DNA from: Candidatus Kouleothrix ribensis | Lineage (GTDB): Bacteria > Chloroflexota > Chloroflexia > Chloroflexales > Roseiflexaceae | Assembly (NCBI GenBank): GCA_016722075.1 | Contig: JADKGW010000002.1 | Location: 868,001 to 932,000, forward strand | Length of the DNA: 64,000 nt | Direction: 5' to 3' | In this document: one piece after another, positions 18,107 to 27,154 of the stretch | Numbering within the stretch: the first letter of the stretch is position 1 | How the letters are laid out: each line of letters begins with the position of its first letter | Program-made: the position numbers and the translations under genes | The notes under the pieces: generated by a model | What the model saw: the letters and a program-made list of their open reading frames with translations, nothing else | The model's database searches: none | Told to the model about the DNA's origin: nothing

Positions 18107-18829
18107 TTACGCGCTGCCCTCGGCAAACAGCTCGGCCCAGCGGTCGCGCGTGAGCTGGGCGTGATACACCACCAGCCGCGCGGCGGCGTCGGCATCGCGC
18201 TGGCTGATCGCCCGAAAGATCGCGGCGTGCTCGCGCGTGGCCGCCTGCATCTCGGCGATGCCAAGCGTCTTGCCATAGCTCATCAGGTAGAGGTCGACGC
18301 GCTCTTCGTTGCGCTCGACGAACTGTGCCAGCGGCAGGTTGCCCGAGGCGACGCCGAACAGCCGGTGAAACGTGCGCCCCGAGCGCAGGAAGCCGGCGCT
18401 GTCGCCCGACTCCGAGCAGGCCACGCCGGCCTGGATGATCGCCTCCATCTCGGCCAGGTGCGCCGCACTTGCGCTGATCGCCGCGCGCCGAGCCATGGCC
18501 GGCTCGACCGACTCGTTGGCCGCAAATAGCTCGAGGAACTCGGCGCGTGTGACGGTATGAACGTATAGCCCGCGCTTGTAGAACGAGGTGATCAGCCCCT
18601 CGTGCTCGAGGATGGCGAGCGCCTCGCGCACGGGCGTGCGGCTGATCTGCAACAGCCCGGCCAGCTTCTCCTCGATCAGCGGCTGGCCCGGCTCGAGCTG
18701 GCCGGCCAGGATCGCGTCTTTGATCATGCCATAGGCCACCTCGCGGTAGGTCGGCCCGCGCTCGATCTGCAGATTCTGCACCGGCTGAATTCCGGCCACG
18801 CCTTTGGCCGGTTGGTTTCCATTTGCCAT
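18107..18829 (-). CDS. GntR-family (FadR/FCD) transcriptional regulator, copy 2
   Basis: A 240-residue regulator: winged helix at about residues 30-95 (QISRTPVREALAILEHEGLI, identical to copy 1 over this helix) followed by an FCD domain with the likely metal/effector His residues in TFHRLFG and TREHAAIF. The start MANGNQ is preceded by AGGAAG. The gene leads the operon aminotransferase, ceramidase-like, IlvD/Edd. Its promoter overlaps a perfect TTGTATACAA palindrome, and the same core sits in the leader of the divergent transport operon, so it probably represses both directions. Confidence 0.93.
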   Translation of the reverse strand: MANGNQPAKGVAGIQPVQNLQIERGPTYREVAYGMIKDAILAGQLEPGQPLIEEKLAGLLQISRTPVREALAILEHEGLITSFYKRGLYVHTVTRAEFLELFAANESVEPAMARRAAISASAAHLAEMEAIIQAGVACSESGDSAGFLRSGRTFHRLFGVASGNLPLAQFVERNEERVDLYLMSYGKTLGIAEMQAATREHAAIFRAISQRDADAAARLVVYHAQLTRDRWAELFAEGSA

Positions 18830-18853
18830 AACGCTTCCTGCAATGCACGCCTG

Positions 18854-18867
18854 ATTTGTATACAAAT
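18854..18867. promoter_or_regulatory. GntR operator, perfect palindrome ATTTGTATACAAAT
   Basis: A 14-bp perfect palindrome. It overlaps the likely transcript start of the second GntR gene and touches its -10 box, the ideal position for autorepression. Confidence 0.75.
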
Positions 18868-18893
18868 AATAGCTGAATTTCCGGCTATGTCAA
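18866..18893 (-). promoter_or_regulatory. Promoter of the second GntR operon
   Basis: On the minus strand TTGACA (18893-18888) and TATTAT (18871-18866) are 16 bp apart. Apart from this promoter, the divergent one at 19033 and two operators, the roughly 400-bp intergenic region shows nothing else I can name. Confidence 0.7.
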
Positions 18894-19032
18894 GAATGTG
18901 CCGGCATGGGGATACGGCCGGCGCGCGAGCGCTTCAGGATGGGCTAGATCGGCATGCGGCCGCTTTGCACGTGCGCCGGGCATGCCGGGCCGCAGCGCGA
19001 ATAGGCCGGATCTGGCGGGCTTTTCGCGCCGC

Positions 19033-19061
19033 TTGACAGCCGCAGGGGCTTGCGGTATGCT
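19033..19061 (+). promoter_or_regulatory. Promoter of the solute-binding protein/permease/enolase operon
   Basis: TTGACA (19033-19038), a 17-bp spacer and TATGCT (19056-19061). The expected transcript starts near 19068, leaving a leader of about 160 bases that contains the operator at 19087. Confidence 0.7.
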
Positions 19062-19086
19062 ATCGATCACACGATTTTCTGCATAC

Positions 19087-19096
19087 TTGTATACAA
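19087..19096. promoter_or_regulatory. GntR operator core TTGTATACAA
   Basis: Ten-bp palindrome identical to the centre of the operator at 18854-18867, lying about 20 bp downstream of the expected transcript start of the transport operon. It links the two divergent operons to the same regulator. Confidence 0.7.
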
Positions 19097-19228
19097 AGCG
19101 CCACGCGTCTGCCGCGCACGGGGGAGGTGATGCCGCGCTCGATTCTGCTCGGCCATTGTCGGGTCTACACCCCGGCTCGCGTTCAGGTTGATCTCGACGC
19201 CAGATTTCCACACCAAGGAGGTCACGCA

Positions 19229-20947
19229 ATGAATCGTCCGCACCAAGCGCCGCACCGATGGCCTGGGGTCGCCGCGTGGTTTGCGCTGGTGGCGCTTGTG
19301 CTCTCCGCCTGTGGCGGAGCGCCGGCCGCCCCGGCCGCCAACCAGCCCTCCGATGCACCGGCCGCCACCAGCGCCCCGGCGGCCACCAGCGCGCCCCCGC
19401 CGACCAGCACGCCCGCCCTAGTGGCCACGCCGGCCCCCGACAGCGCCAAGGGTGGCAAGCTCGTGTTTGCCGGCAACGAGGAGCCAGCCAGCATCGACGC
19501 GATCGATGTCGTGAGCGTGAACGCGATCGAGGTCGTGGCACAGATGTTCGAGACGCTGGTCTACATCGACCAGAAGCAGAAGGTTTACCCCGGCCTGGCA
19601 ACCGAGTGGCAGCGCTCGGACGATGCCAAGGTCTGGACGTTCAAGCTGGTGCAGAACGCCAAATGGCACGACGGCACGCCATTCAACGCCCAGTCGGTGG
19701 TCGATCACTTCGAGTACATTCGCAACGCCACCGACATCAAGGGCAGCATCTCGTCGGCGCTCAAGCCGATCCTGGCGAAGACCGAGAAGGTCGACGACTA
19801 CACCGTCACGATCACGCTCAACGCGCCACGCCCCGACTTCCTGGTCGACCTGGCCGAGCCGGCGGCGGGCATCGACAATATCGCGAACCGGCAGAAGCGT
19901 GGCCCCGACGCCGGCTTCAACCCGATCGGCACCGGCCCGTTCAAGTTCAAAGAGTGGATTCGCGGCAGCCAGATCACCCTGGTGCCTAACCCCGACTGGA
20001 CGTGGGGTTCGCCGATCTTTGGCGCGAGCGGGCCGCCCAAGATCGACGAGCTGATCTTCCGCTTCATCCCCGAAGCGCAGACGCGCCTGGCCACACTCGA
20101 GGCCGGCGAGTCGCACTTCATCGACCTGCTGCCGTTCCAGGAGATGAAGCGCCTGCGCGAAGACAGCCGCTTCACCGTTAGCGGCTTCCTACTGCCGGGC
20201 ATGCCGCAGATGAACTACTTCAACACCAGCCTGGCGCCCACCGACGACATCAACGTGCGCAAGGCGATCATCTACGCCACCGACAAGCAATCGATCATCG
20301 ACAGCGTCTACTTCGGGCTAGTCGAGCCGGCCTACGGCCCGCTATCGCGCGCGTTCCCCGAGTACGATCCGGCGATCGAGAAGCTGTACAGCTTCGACCC
20401 CGAGAAGGCCAAGCAGCTGCTCGACGACGCGGGCTGGAAGGCCGGCGCCGACGGCATTCGCGTGAAAGACGGCAAGCGCCTCGAGGTCACGATCGTCGAG
20501 AACAAGAGCTGGAACGACTGGGTCTACCTGCTACAGGCCAACCTGCAGGAAGTTGGCTTCGACGCCAAGGTGCTGACGACCCAGGGGCCTTCGAACACCG
20601 AGGCGATTGCCAGCGGCAAGTACCAGGTGCCGGCCATGGGCGATGTGTTCACCGCCGCCAGCCAGATGACCCGCGACTGGGAGTCGAAGGGCTACGGCAC
20701 CTTCCCATCGGGGCACTTCTGGAAGGACAAGACCCTCGACACCATGCTCTACGACGCCCAATCGGAGCTTGACCAGGCCAAGCGCCGCGAGAAATACTCG
20801 AAGATCCAGTTCTACATCATGGAGAACGCGCTCATGGTGCCGATCTTCGAGCTATACTTCTACGCGGCCCATGCCAAGAACCTGAAGGGCTTCGTCGTCG
20901 ACGGCTCGGGCTTCTACAAGTGGTTTGCCGGCGCGCACTTCGAGTAG
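19229..20947 (+). CDS. ABC transporter family 5 (peptide/oligosaccharide type) solute-binding lipoprotein, copy 1
   Basis: A 572-residue extracellular binding protein. The start at MNRPHQAPHRW has AAGGAGG before it. A signal peptide ends in the lipobox LSAC, with the lipidated Cys at residue 28. An Ala/Pro/Thr linker follows (about residues 30-75), then the SBP_bac_5 domain with EVVAQMFETLVYID, WTFKLVQNAKWHDGTPF, IGTGPFKFKEW and VRKAIIYATDKQSII. Family members bind peptides, but also oligosaccharides, glycosides and opines. It is the first gene of an operon with two permeases and an enolase, under a GTATAC operator. Confidence 0.93.
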   Translation: MNRPHQAPHRWPGVAAWFALVALVLSACGGAPAAPAANQPSDAPAATSAPAATSAPPPTSTPALVATPAPDSAKGGKLVFAGNEEPASIDAIDVVSVNAIEVVAQMFETLVYIDQKQKVYPGLATEWQRSDDAKVWTFKLVQNAKWHDGTPFNAQSVVDHFEYIRNATDIKGSISSALKPILAKTEKVDDYTVTITLNAPRPDFLVDLAEPAAGIDNIANRQKRGPDAGFNPIGTGPFKFKEWIRGSQITLVPNPDWTWGSPIFGASGPPKIDELIFRFIPEAQTRLATLEAGESHFIDLLPFQEMKRLREDSRFTVSGFLLPGMPQMNYFNTSLAPTDDINVRKAIIYATDKQSIIDSVYFGLVEPAYGPLSRAFPEYDPAIEKLYSFDPEKAKQLLDDAGWKAGADGIRVKDGKRLEVTIVENKSWNDWVYLLQANLQEVGFDAKVLTTQGPSNTEAIASGKYQVPAMGDVFTAASQMTRDWESKGYGTFPSGHFWKDKTLDTMLYDAQSELDQAKRREKYSKIQFYIMENALMVPIFELYFYAAHAKNLKGFVVDGSGFYKWFAGAHFE

Positions 20948-21028
20948 CGCGCCTGGCCACGCGCAGGCCCGGCGGCATGGTTGCCGGGCCTGCCCTGGGC
21001 TACACCCGGCCTGGAGGCGAGTAGAGCC

Positions 21029-21952
21029 ATGTCATACTACATCCTGAAGCGCGTCGCGCTGACCGTGCCAATGCTGCTGGGGATCGTGATCCTGGTGTTC
21101 ATGATGGTCAAGCTCATCCCCGGCGACGCTGTATCGGCCATGCAAGGCCAGCTCAAGCTCTCGGCCGAGCAGATGGCCAGCATCCGGCACGCGCTCGGGC
21201 TCGACCAGCCGCTGTACGTGCAGCTGGGCAACTACCTGCTCGGGCTGGCGCGCGGCGACCTGGGGCGCTCGCTGTTCGGCGCGCGGCCGGTGCGCGAGCT
21301 GATCACGGCCAACCTGCCCGCCACCATCCAGCTGACGATCGCCGGCATGCTGGTGGCGATTGTGCTGGGCATCCCGCTGGGCATCTTCGCGGCGCTCAGG
21401 CAGAACACCGCCTGGGACGTAGGCGCGACGCTGGTGGGGCTGGGCGGCGTGTCGATCCCGGCGTTCTGGCTCGGGCTGATGCTGATCCAGCTGTTCGCGG
21501 TGACGCTCGGCTGGCTGCCGATCACCGGCGACCGCGGGCTGCGCGGGCTGATCATGCCGGCGCTGGCGCTCGGGCTGGCCGAGGCGGCGATCATTACGCG
21601 CCTCACCCGCGCCACGCTGGTCGAGGTGCTGCGCACCGATTATGTGCGCACCGCGCGCGCCAAAGGCCTGGCCGATGGCGGCGTGGTGATCGGCCACGCG
21701 CTGCGCAACGCGCTGCTGCCGATCCTGACGATGATCGGCATGCAGTTCGGCTCGCTGTTCGGCGGCGCGGTGATTATCGAGAATGTGTTCGCGCGCCAGG
21801 GCATCGGCACGCTGGTGACCCAGGCGGTGATCAACCGCGACTTCCCGGTGGTGCAGAGCTGCGTGCTGGTGGCGGCCGCGCTGTACGTGCTGGTCAATCT
21901 GCTGGTCGACGTGCTCTACGCGGTGATCGACCCGCGCATCAAGTATAGCTGA
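21029..21952 (+). CDS. ABC transporter permease, DppB type
   Basis: A 307-residue inner-membrane permease with about six helices. The start MSYYILKRVALTVPML has GGAGG just upstream. It carries the DppB/OppB N-terminal pattern (a helix ending VKLIPGDAV) and the EAA loop DYVRTARAKGLADGGVVIGHALRNALLP that docks the ATPase, split here only by my reading. The stop is 2 bp before the next permease start. It forms the channel with the DppC-type partner. No ATPase gene is present in the operon. Confidence 0.93.
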   Translation: MSYYILKRVALTVPMLLGIVILVFMMVKLIPGDAVSAMQGQLKLSAEQMASIRHALGLDQPLYVQLGNYLLGLARGDLGRSLFGARPVRELITANLPATIQLTIAGMLVAIVLGIPLGIFAALRQNTAWDVGATLVGLGGVSIPAFWLGLMLIQLFAVTLGWLPITGDRGLRGLIMPALALGLAEAAIITRLTRATLVEVLRTDYVRTARAKGLADGGVVIGHALRNALLPILTMIGMQFGSLFGGAVIIENVFARQGIGTLVTQAVINRDFPVVQSCVLVAAALYVLVNLLVDVLYAVIDPRIKYS

Positions 21953-21954
21953 GG

Positions 21955-22854
21955 ATGGCCGTGGCCAAGATCGACAGCATGCCGCGCGCGCAGTGGAGCG
22001 GGGAGCGGCTGGCGGCGACCGGCGGGGTTCGGCAGGTGCGCCGGGCCGTACGCAACCTGCCTTTCATGATCGGGCTGCTCTTGCTGGTGCTGATCGTCGG
22101 CGTCACGCTATTCCCGCGGCTGGTCACATCCTTCGACCCGATCAAGGTCAACATTCCCGAGCGGCTGCAGGCGCCGAACCTGCGGCATATGTTTGGCACC
22201 GACCAGTATGGCCGCGATATCCTGGCGCGCGTGGCCTACGGCGGGCGCGTGTCGCTGGTGATGGGCGTGGTGCCGATCGTGCTGGCGGCGATCAGCGGCA
22301 CGCTGCTGGGCCTGCTGGCCGGCTACTACGAGCGCTGGGGCGACCTGCTGATCATGCGCGTGGTCGACGTGTGGGTCGCATTCCCGACGATCTTGCTGGC
22401 CATGGCGGTGGTGACGGTGCTCGGGCCGGGCATGGTCAATATTATGATCGCGGTCGGGATCGCCTGGATCCCCTACTACGCGCGCATGGTGCGCAGCTCG
22501 GTGCTCGAGACGCGTGCGCAGCCGTATATCGAGGCGGCGCGCGTGCTCGGGATCGGCGGCTGGCGCATGATGCTCGCGCACATTCTGCCGAATGTGGTCG
22601 CGCCGATTATCGTTATGTCGTCTATGGGTATCGGCGGCGCGATCCTCACCGGCGCGTCGCTGAGCTTCCTGGGCCTGGGGCCGCAGTCGCCGACGCCCGA
22701 GTGGGGCGTGATCCTATCCGACGGCCGGCAGTTCATCCGCGTCGCCGCGTGGATCGGCCTGTTCCCCGGCCTGGCGATCGCGATCACGGTGCTGGCGGCC
22801 AACTTGCTGGGCGATGGGCTGCGCGATCTGCTCGACCCGCGTATGCGCCAGTAG
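21955..22854 (+). CDS. ABC transporter permease, DppC type
   Basis: A 299-residue partner permease. An N-terminal helix (FMIGLLLLVLIVGVTLFP) is followed by the typical periplasmic segment HMFGTDQYGRDILAR, then five helices. The EAA loop reads YIEAARVLGIGGWRMMLAHI then LPNVVAP. The end LLGDGLRDLLDPRMRQ is the family's standard C-terminus. It is translationally coupled to the DppB-type gene (2-bp gap) and followed 13 bp later by the enolase gene. Confidence 0.93.
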   Translation: MAVAKIDSMPRAQWSGERLAATGGVRQVRRAVRNLPFMIGLLLLVLIVGVTLFPRLVTSFDPIKVNIPERLQAPNLRHMFGTDQYGRDILARVAYGGRVSLVMGVVPIVLAAISGTLLGLLAGYYERWGDLLIMRVVDVWVAFPTILLAMAVVTVLGPGMVNIMIAVGIAWIPYYARMVRSSVLETRAQPYIEAARVLGIGGWRMMLAHILPNVVAPIIVMSSMGIGGAILTGASLSFLGLGPQSPTPEWGVILSDGRQFIRVAAWIGLFPGLAIAITVLAANLLGDGLRDLLDPRMRQ

Positions 22855-22867
22855 CTGAGGAACCTCC

Positions 22868-24031
22868 ATGAAGATCTCGCGAGTATCCAGCCTGGTGGTC
22901 AACGCGAACATGCGCAACTGGATCTTCGTCAAAGTCGAGACCGACCAGCACGGGCTGTATGGCTGGGGCGAGGCCACGCTAGAGTGGAAGACCCGAGGCG
23001 TGGTTGGCGCGGTCGAGGACGTGAGCCGGCTGATCGTTGGCGAAGACCCGCTGCGGATCGAGCACCTGTTCCAGATCATGTGCCGCCAGTACTTCTGGCG
23101 GGTCGGGATCGAGGGCATGACCGCGATCAGCGGGATCGAGCAGGCGCTCTGGGATATCAAGGGCAAGTGGCTGAATGTGCCGGTGTACGAGCTGCTGGGC
23201 GGCCGGGTGCGCGACCGCGTGCGCGTCTACAATCACCTCGGCGGCGGGCAGATGAAGAGCATGTACGAGAGCAACGAGCCGCAGGAGTTCGCCGAGCGCG
23301 CGCTGAGCGTCACCGCAGCCGGCTACACCGCGCTCAAGTGCATGGCCGTGCCGCGCACCGAGCCGGTCGAGGGCCTGCAGTCGGTGCGCTACGCCGAGCG
23401 GCTGGTGCGCGCCGTGCGCGAGGCGGTCGGCCCCGATGTCGACCTGATGGTCGATCTGCATGCGCGCACGCTGCCGCCGATGGCCATCCAGTACTGCCGC
23501 GCGTTCGAGCCGTACGGGCTGCTGTTCTTCGAAGAGCCCTGCCCGACCGAGGATCTCGCGGCGACCGAGCAGGTCACCCGCGCGTCGCGCATCCCGATCG
23601 CCACCGGCGAGCGCCTGATCGGCCGGCACCAGTTCCGCGAGCTGTTCGAGCGGCGCGCCTGCCACGTCATCCAGCCCGATCTGTCGCACTGCGGCGGCCT
23701 GTGGGAGGCGCGCAAGATCGCGGCGATGGCCGAGACCTACTCGATGGCGGTGGCGCCGCACAACCCGAACGGGCCGATCGCCACCGCCGCAGTGGTGCAT
23801 TTCGCGCTGGCCACGCCGAACTGGCTGATCCAGGAGGCGATTAGCGACGACGTGCCCTGGCGCAACGAGGTGATCGATCAGCCGATCGAGGTGCAGGGCG
23901 GCTATATTGCCGCGCCGACCCGGCCGGGCCTGGGGATCGATGTGAACGAGCGCGCGGCGGCCAGGTATCCGTTCCAGCCCGAGGCGATCCAGCGCTACTT
24001 CCACCCCGATGGCGCGGTGGCCGACTGGTGA
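22868..24031 (+). CDS. Enolase-superfamily sugar-acid dehydratase (galactonate dehydratase-like)
   Basis: A 387-residue mandelate racemase/muconate lactonizing enzyme. Signatures are the capping domain with GWGEATLEWKTRGV, then WDIKGKWLNVPVYELLGGRV. The barrel has DLMVDLHAR (first metal Asp and a general acid/base His, as in DgoD), FFEEPCP (second metal Glu), IATGERL (third metal Glu) and APHNPNGPIAT (catalytic His). That pattern fits dehydration of an aldonate such as galactonate or a close relative. GAGG precedes the ATG. Its gene follows the permeases directly, so its substrate is probably what the transporter brings in. Confidence 0.92.
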   Translation: MKISRVSSLVVNANMRNWIFVKVETDQHGLYGWGEATLEWKTRGVVGAVEDVSRLIVGEDPLRIEHLFQIMCRQYFWRVGIEGMTAISGIEQALWDIKGKWLNVPVYELLGGRVRDRVRVYNHLGGGQMKSMYESNEPQEFAERALSVTAAGYTALKCMAVPRTEPVEGLQSVRYAERLVRAVREAVGPDVDLMVDLHARTLPPMAIQYCRAFEPYGLLFFEEPCPTEDLAATEQVTRASRIPIATGERLIGRHQFRELFERRACHVIQPDLSHCGGLWEARKIAAMAETYSMAVAPHNPNGPIATAAVVHFALATPNWLIQEAISDDVPWRNEVIDQPIEVQGGYIAAPTRPGLGIDVNERAAARYPFQPEAIQRYFHPDGAVADW

Positions 24032-24113
24032 GGCCGAGCGCAGGCTCCAGGCATACCCGATCGCGCTGCACGACGCGGCAGGCGACCAGCCGCGCGCAGA
24101 ATCGAGGAAGTTT

Positions 24114-25373
24114 ATGTTCGATATCTACGCCACCCAGCGGCTCGCAGGCGCCTACGACGTGCGCCAGACGGCGCGGCTGGTCGCGCGCTACCACTACATC
24201 GAGGCCCAGCTGATGCGCGTGATGGCCGGCAAGCTGGCGAGTGTGCCCGAGTGGGAGGCCAAGTGCCTGCTCGGGTTGCACCTCTGGCACGACTCGCTGC
24301 ACGCGCACGATCTGCTGGCACGGCTGACCGACCTGCGCTGGCCGCGCAAGGCCCCGCTCAACCCCGGCGCGGCCACGCTCGCGCTGATGGCGCTGCTCGA
24401 CGCCACGCCCGACACGCCCGCGCTGCTCACCGGGATCTACCGCGCCATCAAGCCGGCGCTGGCCGCCGCCTACACCGCGCACCTGGCGGCCGCCGCGCCA
24501 GTGGCCGACGAGCCGACCTGCTACCTGCTGCGCCGCACGCTGGCCGAGGAGCGCGCGCATATCGAGCAGGGCCAGGCGCTGCTGGCCACGCTGCCACAGC
24601 CCGACCCGGCCACAGCCGCAGGCTGGCAGGCGCGCTTCGAGCAGGCGCTCGACGCGATCGGCGGGCTGAACATCCCCACCGAGATCGAGCGCGAGGCCGT
24701 ACACTCATTCGAGGGCCAGGCGGTGGCGCCCGCACCGCAGGTTGCCGCGCGCGACGCGCGCTTTACGATCGAGCACGCCGGCTTCGGCCAGGCGCCGGCC
24801 GGGCCGGAAGAGCAGGCGCGGTTCATGGCCCACCGCGACGCCGACAACGAGATGCACGCCGCCGAGCTGCTCGGCCGCAGCCTGTACGAGCACCCCGAGA
24901 TGCCCTGGGAGTACCACATCGACATGGCGCGCCAGCTGTGGGACGAGGTGCGCCACGCGGTGCTGTACCAGAAGTACCTCGAGCGGCTGGGCGGCGCGCT
25001 GGGCGACTACCCGAGCATCCCAGGCAACTACACCTACCGGATCGGCCTCGACTTCACGCACCGGCTGTACGACCTGCACCTGCGCGGCGAGAAGCTGGGC
25101 ATGCCCGACCTGATCCGCTACCGCGAGCAGGCCCGCGCTGCCGGCGACGAAGACTACGCGCTGCTGAACGACTACGTTCACGCCGATGAGGTGCCGCACG
25201 TGAAGAACGGCCGCTGGCTGAGCTGGCTGCTCGGCGACGACGCGGCGGCGTTCAAGCGCGTCGAGCGCGAGACGATGCAGATCCGCGCGGCATACGAGCG
25301 CGCCCACCAGGACGACCCGCTGCTGAAAGCCTACACCGGCCTGGCGCCGGCGCTGCTCGGCACCGACAGCTGA
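24114..25373 (+). CDS. Ferritin-like (DUF455-related) protein
   Basis: A 419-residue, all-helical protein with two ferritin-like halves. The N-terminal half has YHYIEAQLMRV, LWHDSLHAHDLL and EERAHIEQG. The C-terminal half has ADNEMHAAELLGRSL, LWDEVRHAVLYQ and HADEVPHVKNGRW; the last block is the signature end of the DUF455 family. The E and ExxH residues could hold a di-iron site. The start at MFDIYATQ has GAGGAAG before it. It is the fifth gene of the transport/enolase operon, 82 bp after the enolase gene. Its role there is unknown; a di-iron oxygenase or oxidase step is possible but unproven. Confidence 0.75.
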   Translation: MFDIYATQRLAGAYDVRQTARLVARYHYIEAQLMRVMAGKLASVPEWEAKCLLGLHLWHDSLHAHDLLARLTDLRWPRKAPLNPGAATLALMALLDATPDTPALLTGIYRAIKPALAAAYTAHLAAAAPVADEPTCYLLRRTLAEERAHIEQGQALLATLPQPDPATAAGWQARFEQALDAIGGLNIPTEIEREAVHSFEGQAVAPAPQVAARDARFTIEHAGFGQAPAGPEEQARFMAHRDADNEMHAAELLGRSLYEHPEMPWEYHIDMARQLWDEVRHAVLYQKYLERLGGALGDYPSIPGNYTYRIGLDFTHRLYDLHLRGEKLGMPDLIRYREQARAAGDEDYALLNDYVHADEVPHVKNGRWLSWLLGDDAAAFKRVERETMQIRAAYERAHQDDPLLKAYTGLAPALLGTDS

Positions 25374-25437
25374 CTGTGCGCAGCGCTTCGGTAACGCTAC
25401 CGTACAGCAGTTTGCACATCGGTTGCGCGTGGTACAT

Positions 25438-25505
25438 CCCTCCCCCCCGTCGCTGCCGCGACTCCCCCTCTGCCAAATTGGGAGCGGGGGTTGGGGGGTG
25501 AGGGT
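25438..25505. repeat. Palindromic repeat family 1, fragment F
   Basis: A C-rich run (CCCTCCCCCC), the palindrome CCAAATTGGGAGCGGGG, and GGGGGGTGAGGG resemble one end of the family 1 element. The rest of this 338-bp gap between the ferritin-like and ceramidase-like genes shows no clear promoter or gene. Confidence 0.5.
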
Positions 25506-25711
25506 CGGCAGCCGCTCAACTGTTGAAAACATCACTATAAAGCAGTCGGCTGCCCGCACGGGCCGTTGCCGCAGCAGCGCGCGGGCGAGGTATGCCAGGC
25601 CCGCTCGATCGGGCTGCGCTGCGCTACAAAGCGTAGACATGCAGCCGCCTGCACGGCTGCGCACCGCACGGGCGCAAACTCGCTCGCCTGGCAGAGGATA
25701 AGGAGATCGCA

Positions 25712-27127
25712 ATGCTCTACGCCGGAGTAGCCCGCACCGACATCACCCCACCGCCGGGGATCGCGCACGCCGGCTGGGGCGCGCAGACCCACCAGCGCGC
25801 CAGCGGGGTCGACCTGCCGCTGTGGGCCACCGCGCTGGCGCTCAGCGACGGCACGCAGACGGTCGTGATCGTCGACCTCGACCTGATCTACATCTGGGAC
25901 GGCGAGGCGCCGGCGGTGATGCAGGCCGTCGCCGACCTGACCGGGCTGCCGCCCACGCACATCCGCGTCGCGTATACGCACACGCACTCTGGCCCGATCA
26001 ACGGCGCCACCTGGAGCGCGTGGATCAAGGCTGGCAGCGAGATGGTGCCGGCCTACGACGCCATGCTGCAGCACCAGGTGGCCGGCGTGGCCCAGGCCGC
26101 GCTGCAGCGCCTGCGCCCGGCGCGGATCGCCGCAGGCGCAGGCCAGGCGCAGATCGCGGTCAACCGGCGCTTCCAGCGGCCCGAAGACGGCGCGGTGGTG
26201 ATCGGGCGCAACTGGCAAGGCCCGGTCGATCCCGAGGTCAAGCTGGTGCGGATCGACGGCCACGACGGCCAGCCGCTGGCCGCGCTGGTGAACTATGCCT
26301 GCCACCCGATCACCGTCGGCCCCGACTGCACGCTGATCACGCCCGACTACCCCGGCGTGGTCAAGCGCGTGGTCGAGCAGAGCACCGGCGCGACCTGCCT
26401 GTTCCTACAGGGCGCCGCCGGCAACGTCGGGCCGGCCCGCGGGGTGGCGCGCAATGGGCTGAACGAATACCGGCGGCTGGGCGCGATCCTCGGCAGCGAG
26501 GCCAGCCGGGTCTGGTGGGAGCTGAGCACCCGGCCGGTGCGCGAGCACTACGCCGGCACGCTCGAGTCGGGCGCGCCGCTGGCGATCTACGATGACGAGC
26601 CGCTGCCCGAGCCCGACACGACCCTGCGTGTGGCGACCCGGCCGCTGCGCCTGCCGCTCAAGCAGCTGCCGCCGCCCGCGCAGCTCGAGGCCGAGTTCGA
26701 GGGGTATGCCGCCCGCCTGAACGAGCTGCGCGCGAGTGGCGGCGCCGAGGCGCAGATCCGCGAGCTGACCATGCTGGCGAAGCGCGCCGGCATGCGCGCC
26801 GACCTGGCGCGCCGCTCGGATGGCCAGACGCATCGCACCTTCGAGCTGCAGGTCTTTACGATCGGCGACTCGATCGCGCTGGCGGCGCTGCCGGGCGAGC
26901 CGTTCGTCGAGATCGGCATGGCGATCAAGCGCGGCTCGCCGTTCGCGCACACGCTGTTCTCGGGCTACTCGAACGTCGGCTGGGCCTACATCCCTACGCC
27001 CGACGCCTACCCGCTGGGCGGGTACGAGGTCGAGATTACGCCGTTCAGCCCGGCCGCCGCAGGCCAGATCGTCGACGAGAGCCTGGCGCTGCTGCACGAG
27101 CTGGCCGGCAACCGTGCGGCCGGTTGA
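25712..27127 (+). CDS. Neutral/alkaline ceramidase-like hydrolase, copy 2
   Basis: A 471-residue member of the same family as 15246-16634. It begins RTDITPPPGIAHAGWG, then shows the metal pair in AYTHTHSGP, NYACHPITVG, TPDYPG and FLQGAAGNVGP, with a C-terminal block ALPGEPFVEIG and SNVGWAYIPTPDAYPLGGYE. There is no signal peptide. AAGGAG precedes the ATG. It opens a four-gene operon with short gaps (27, 43 and 24 bp). The second copy in the same neighbourhood suggests that two related amide or ester substrates are handled. True ceramide hydrolysis is not implied. Confidence 0.85.
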   Translation: MLYAGVARTDITPPPGIAHAGWGAQTHQRASGVDLPLWATALALSDGTQTVVIVDLDLIYIWDGEAPAVMQAVADLTGLPPTHIRVAYTHTHSGPINGATWSAWIKAGSEMVPAYDAMLQHQVAGVAQAALQRLRPARIAAGAGQAQIAVNRRFQRPEDGAVVIGRNWQGPVDPEVKLVRIDGHDGQPLAALVNYACHPITVGPDCTLITPDYPGVVKRVVEQSTGATCLFLQGAAGNVGPARGVARNGLNEYRRLGAILGSEASRVWWELSTRPVREHYAGTLESGAPLAIYDDEPLPEPDTTLRVATRPLRLPLKQLPPPAQLEAEFEGYAARLNELRASGGAEAQIRELTMLAKRAGMRADLARRSDGQTHRTFELQVFTIGDSIALAALPGEPFVEIGMAIKRGSPFAHTLFSGYSNVGWAYIPTPDAYPLGGYEVEITPFSPAAAGQIVDESLALLHELAGNRAAG

Positions 27128-27154
27128 GCCTGCGGAAGCCTTAGGAAGGCCGAC

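Noticed and set aside
22979..24004. A 341-residue minus-strand frame
   Set aside because: Antisense shadow of the enolase-superfamily gene.
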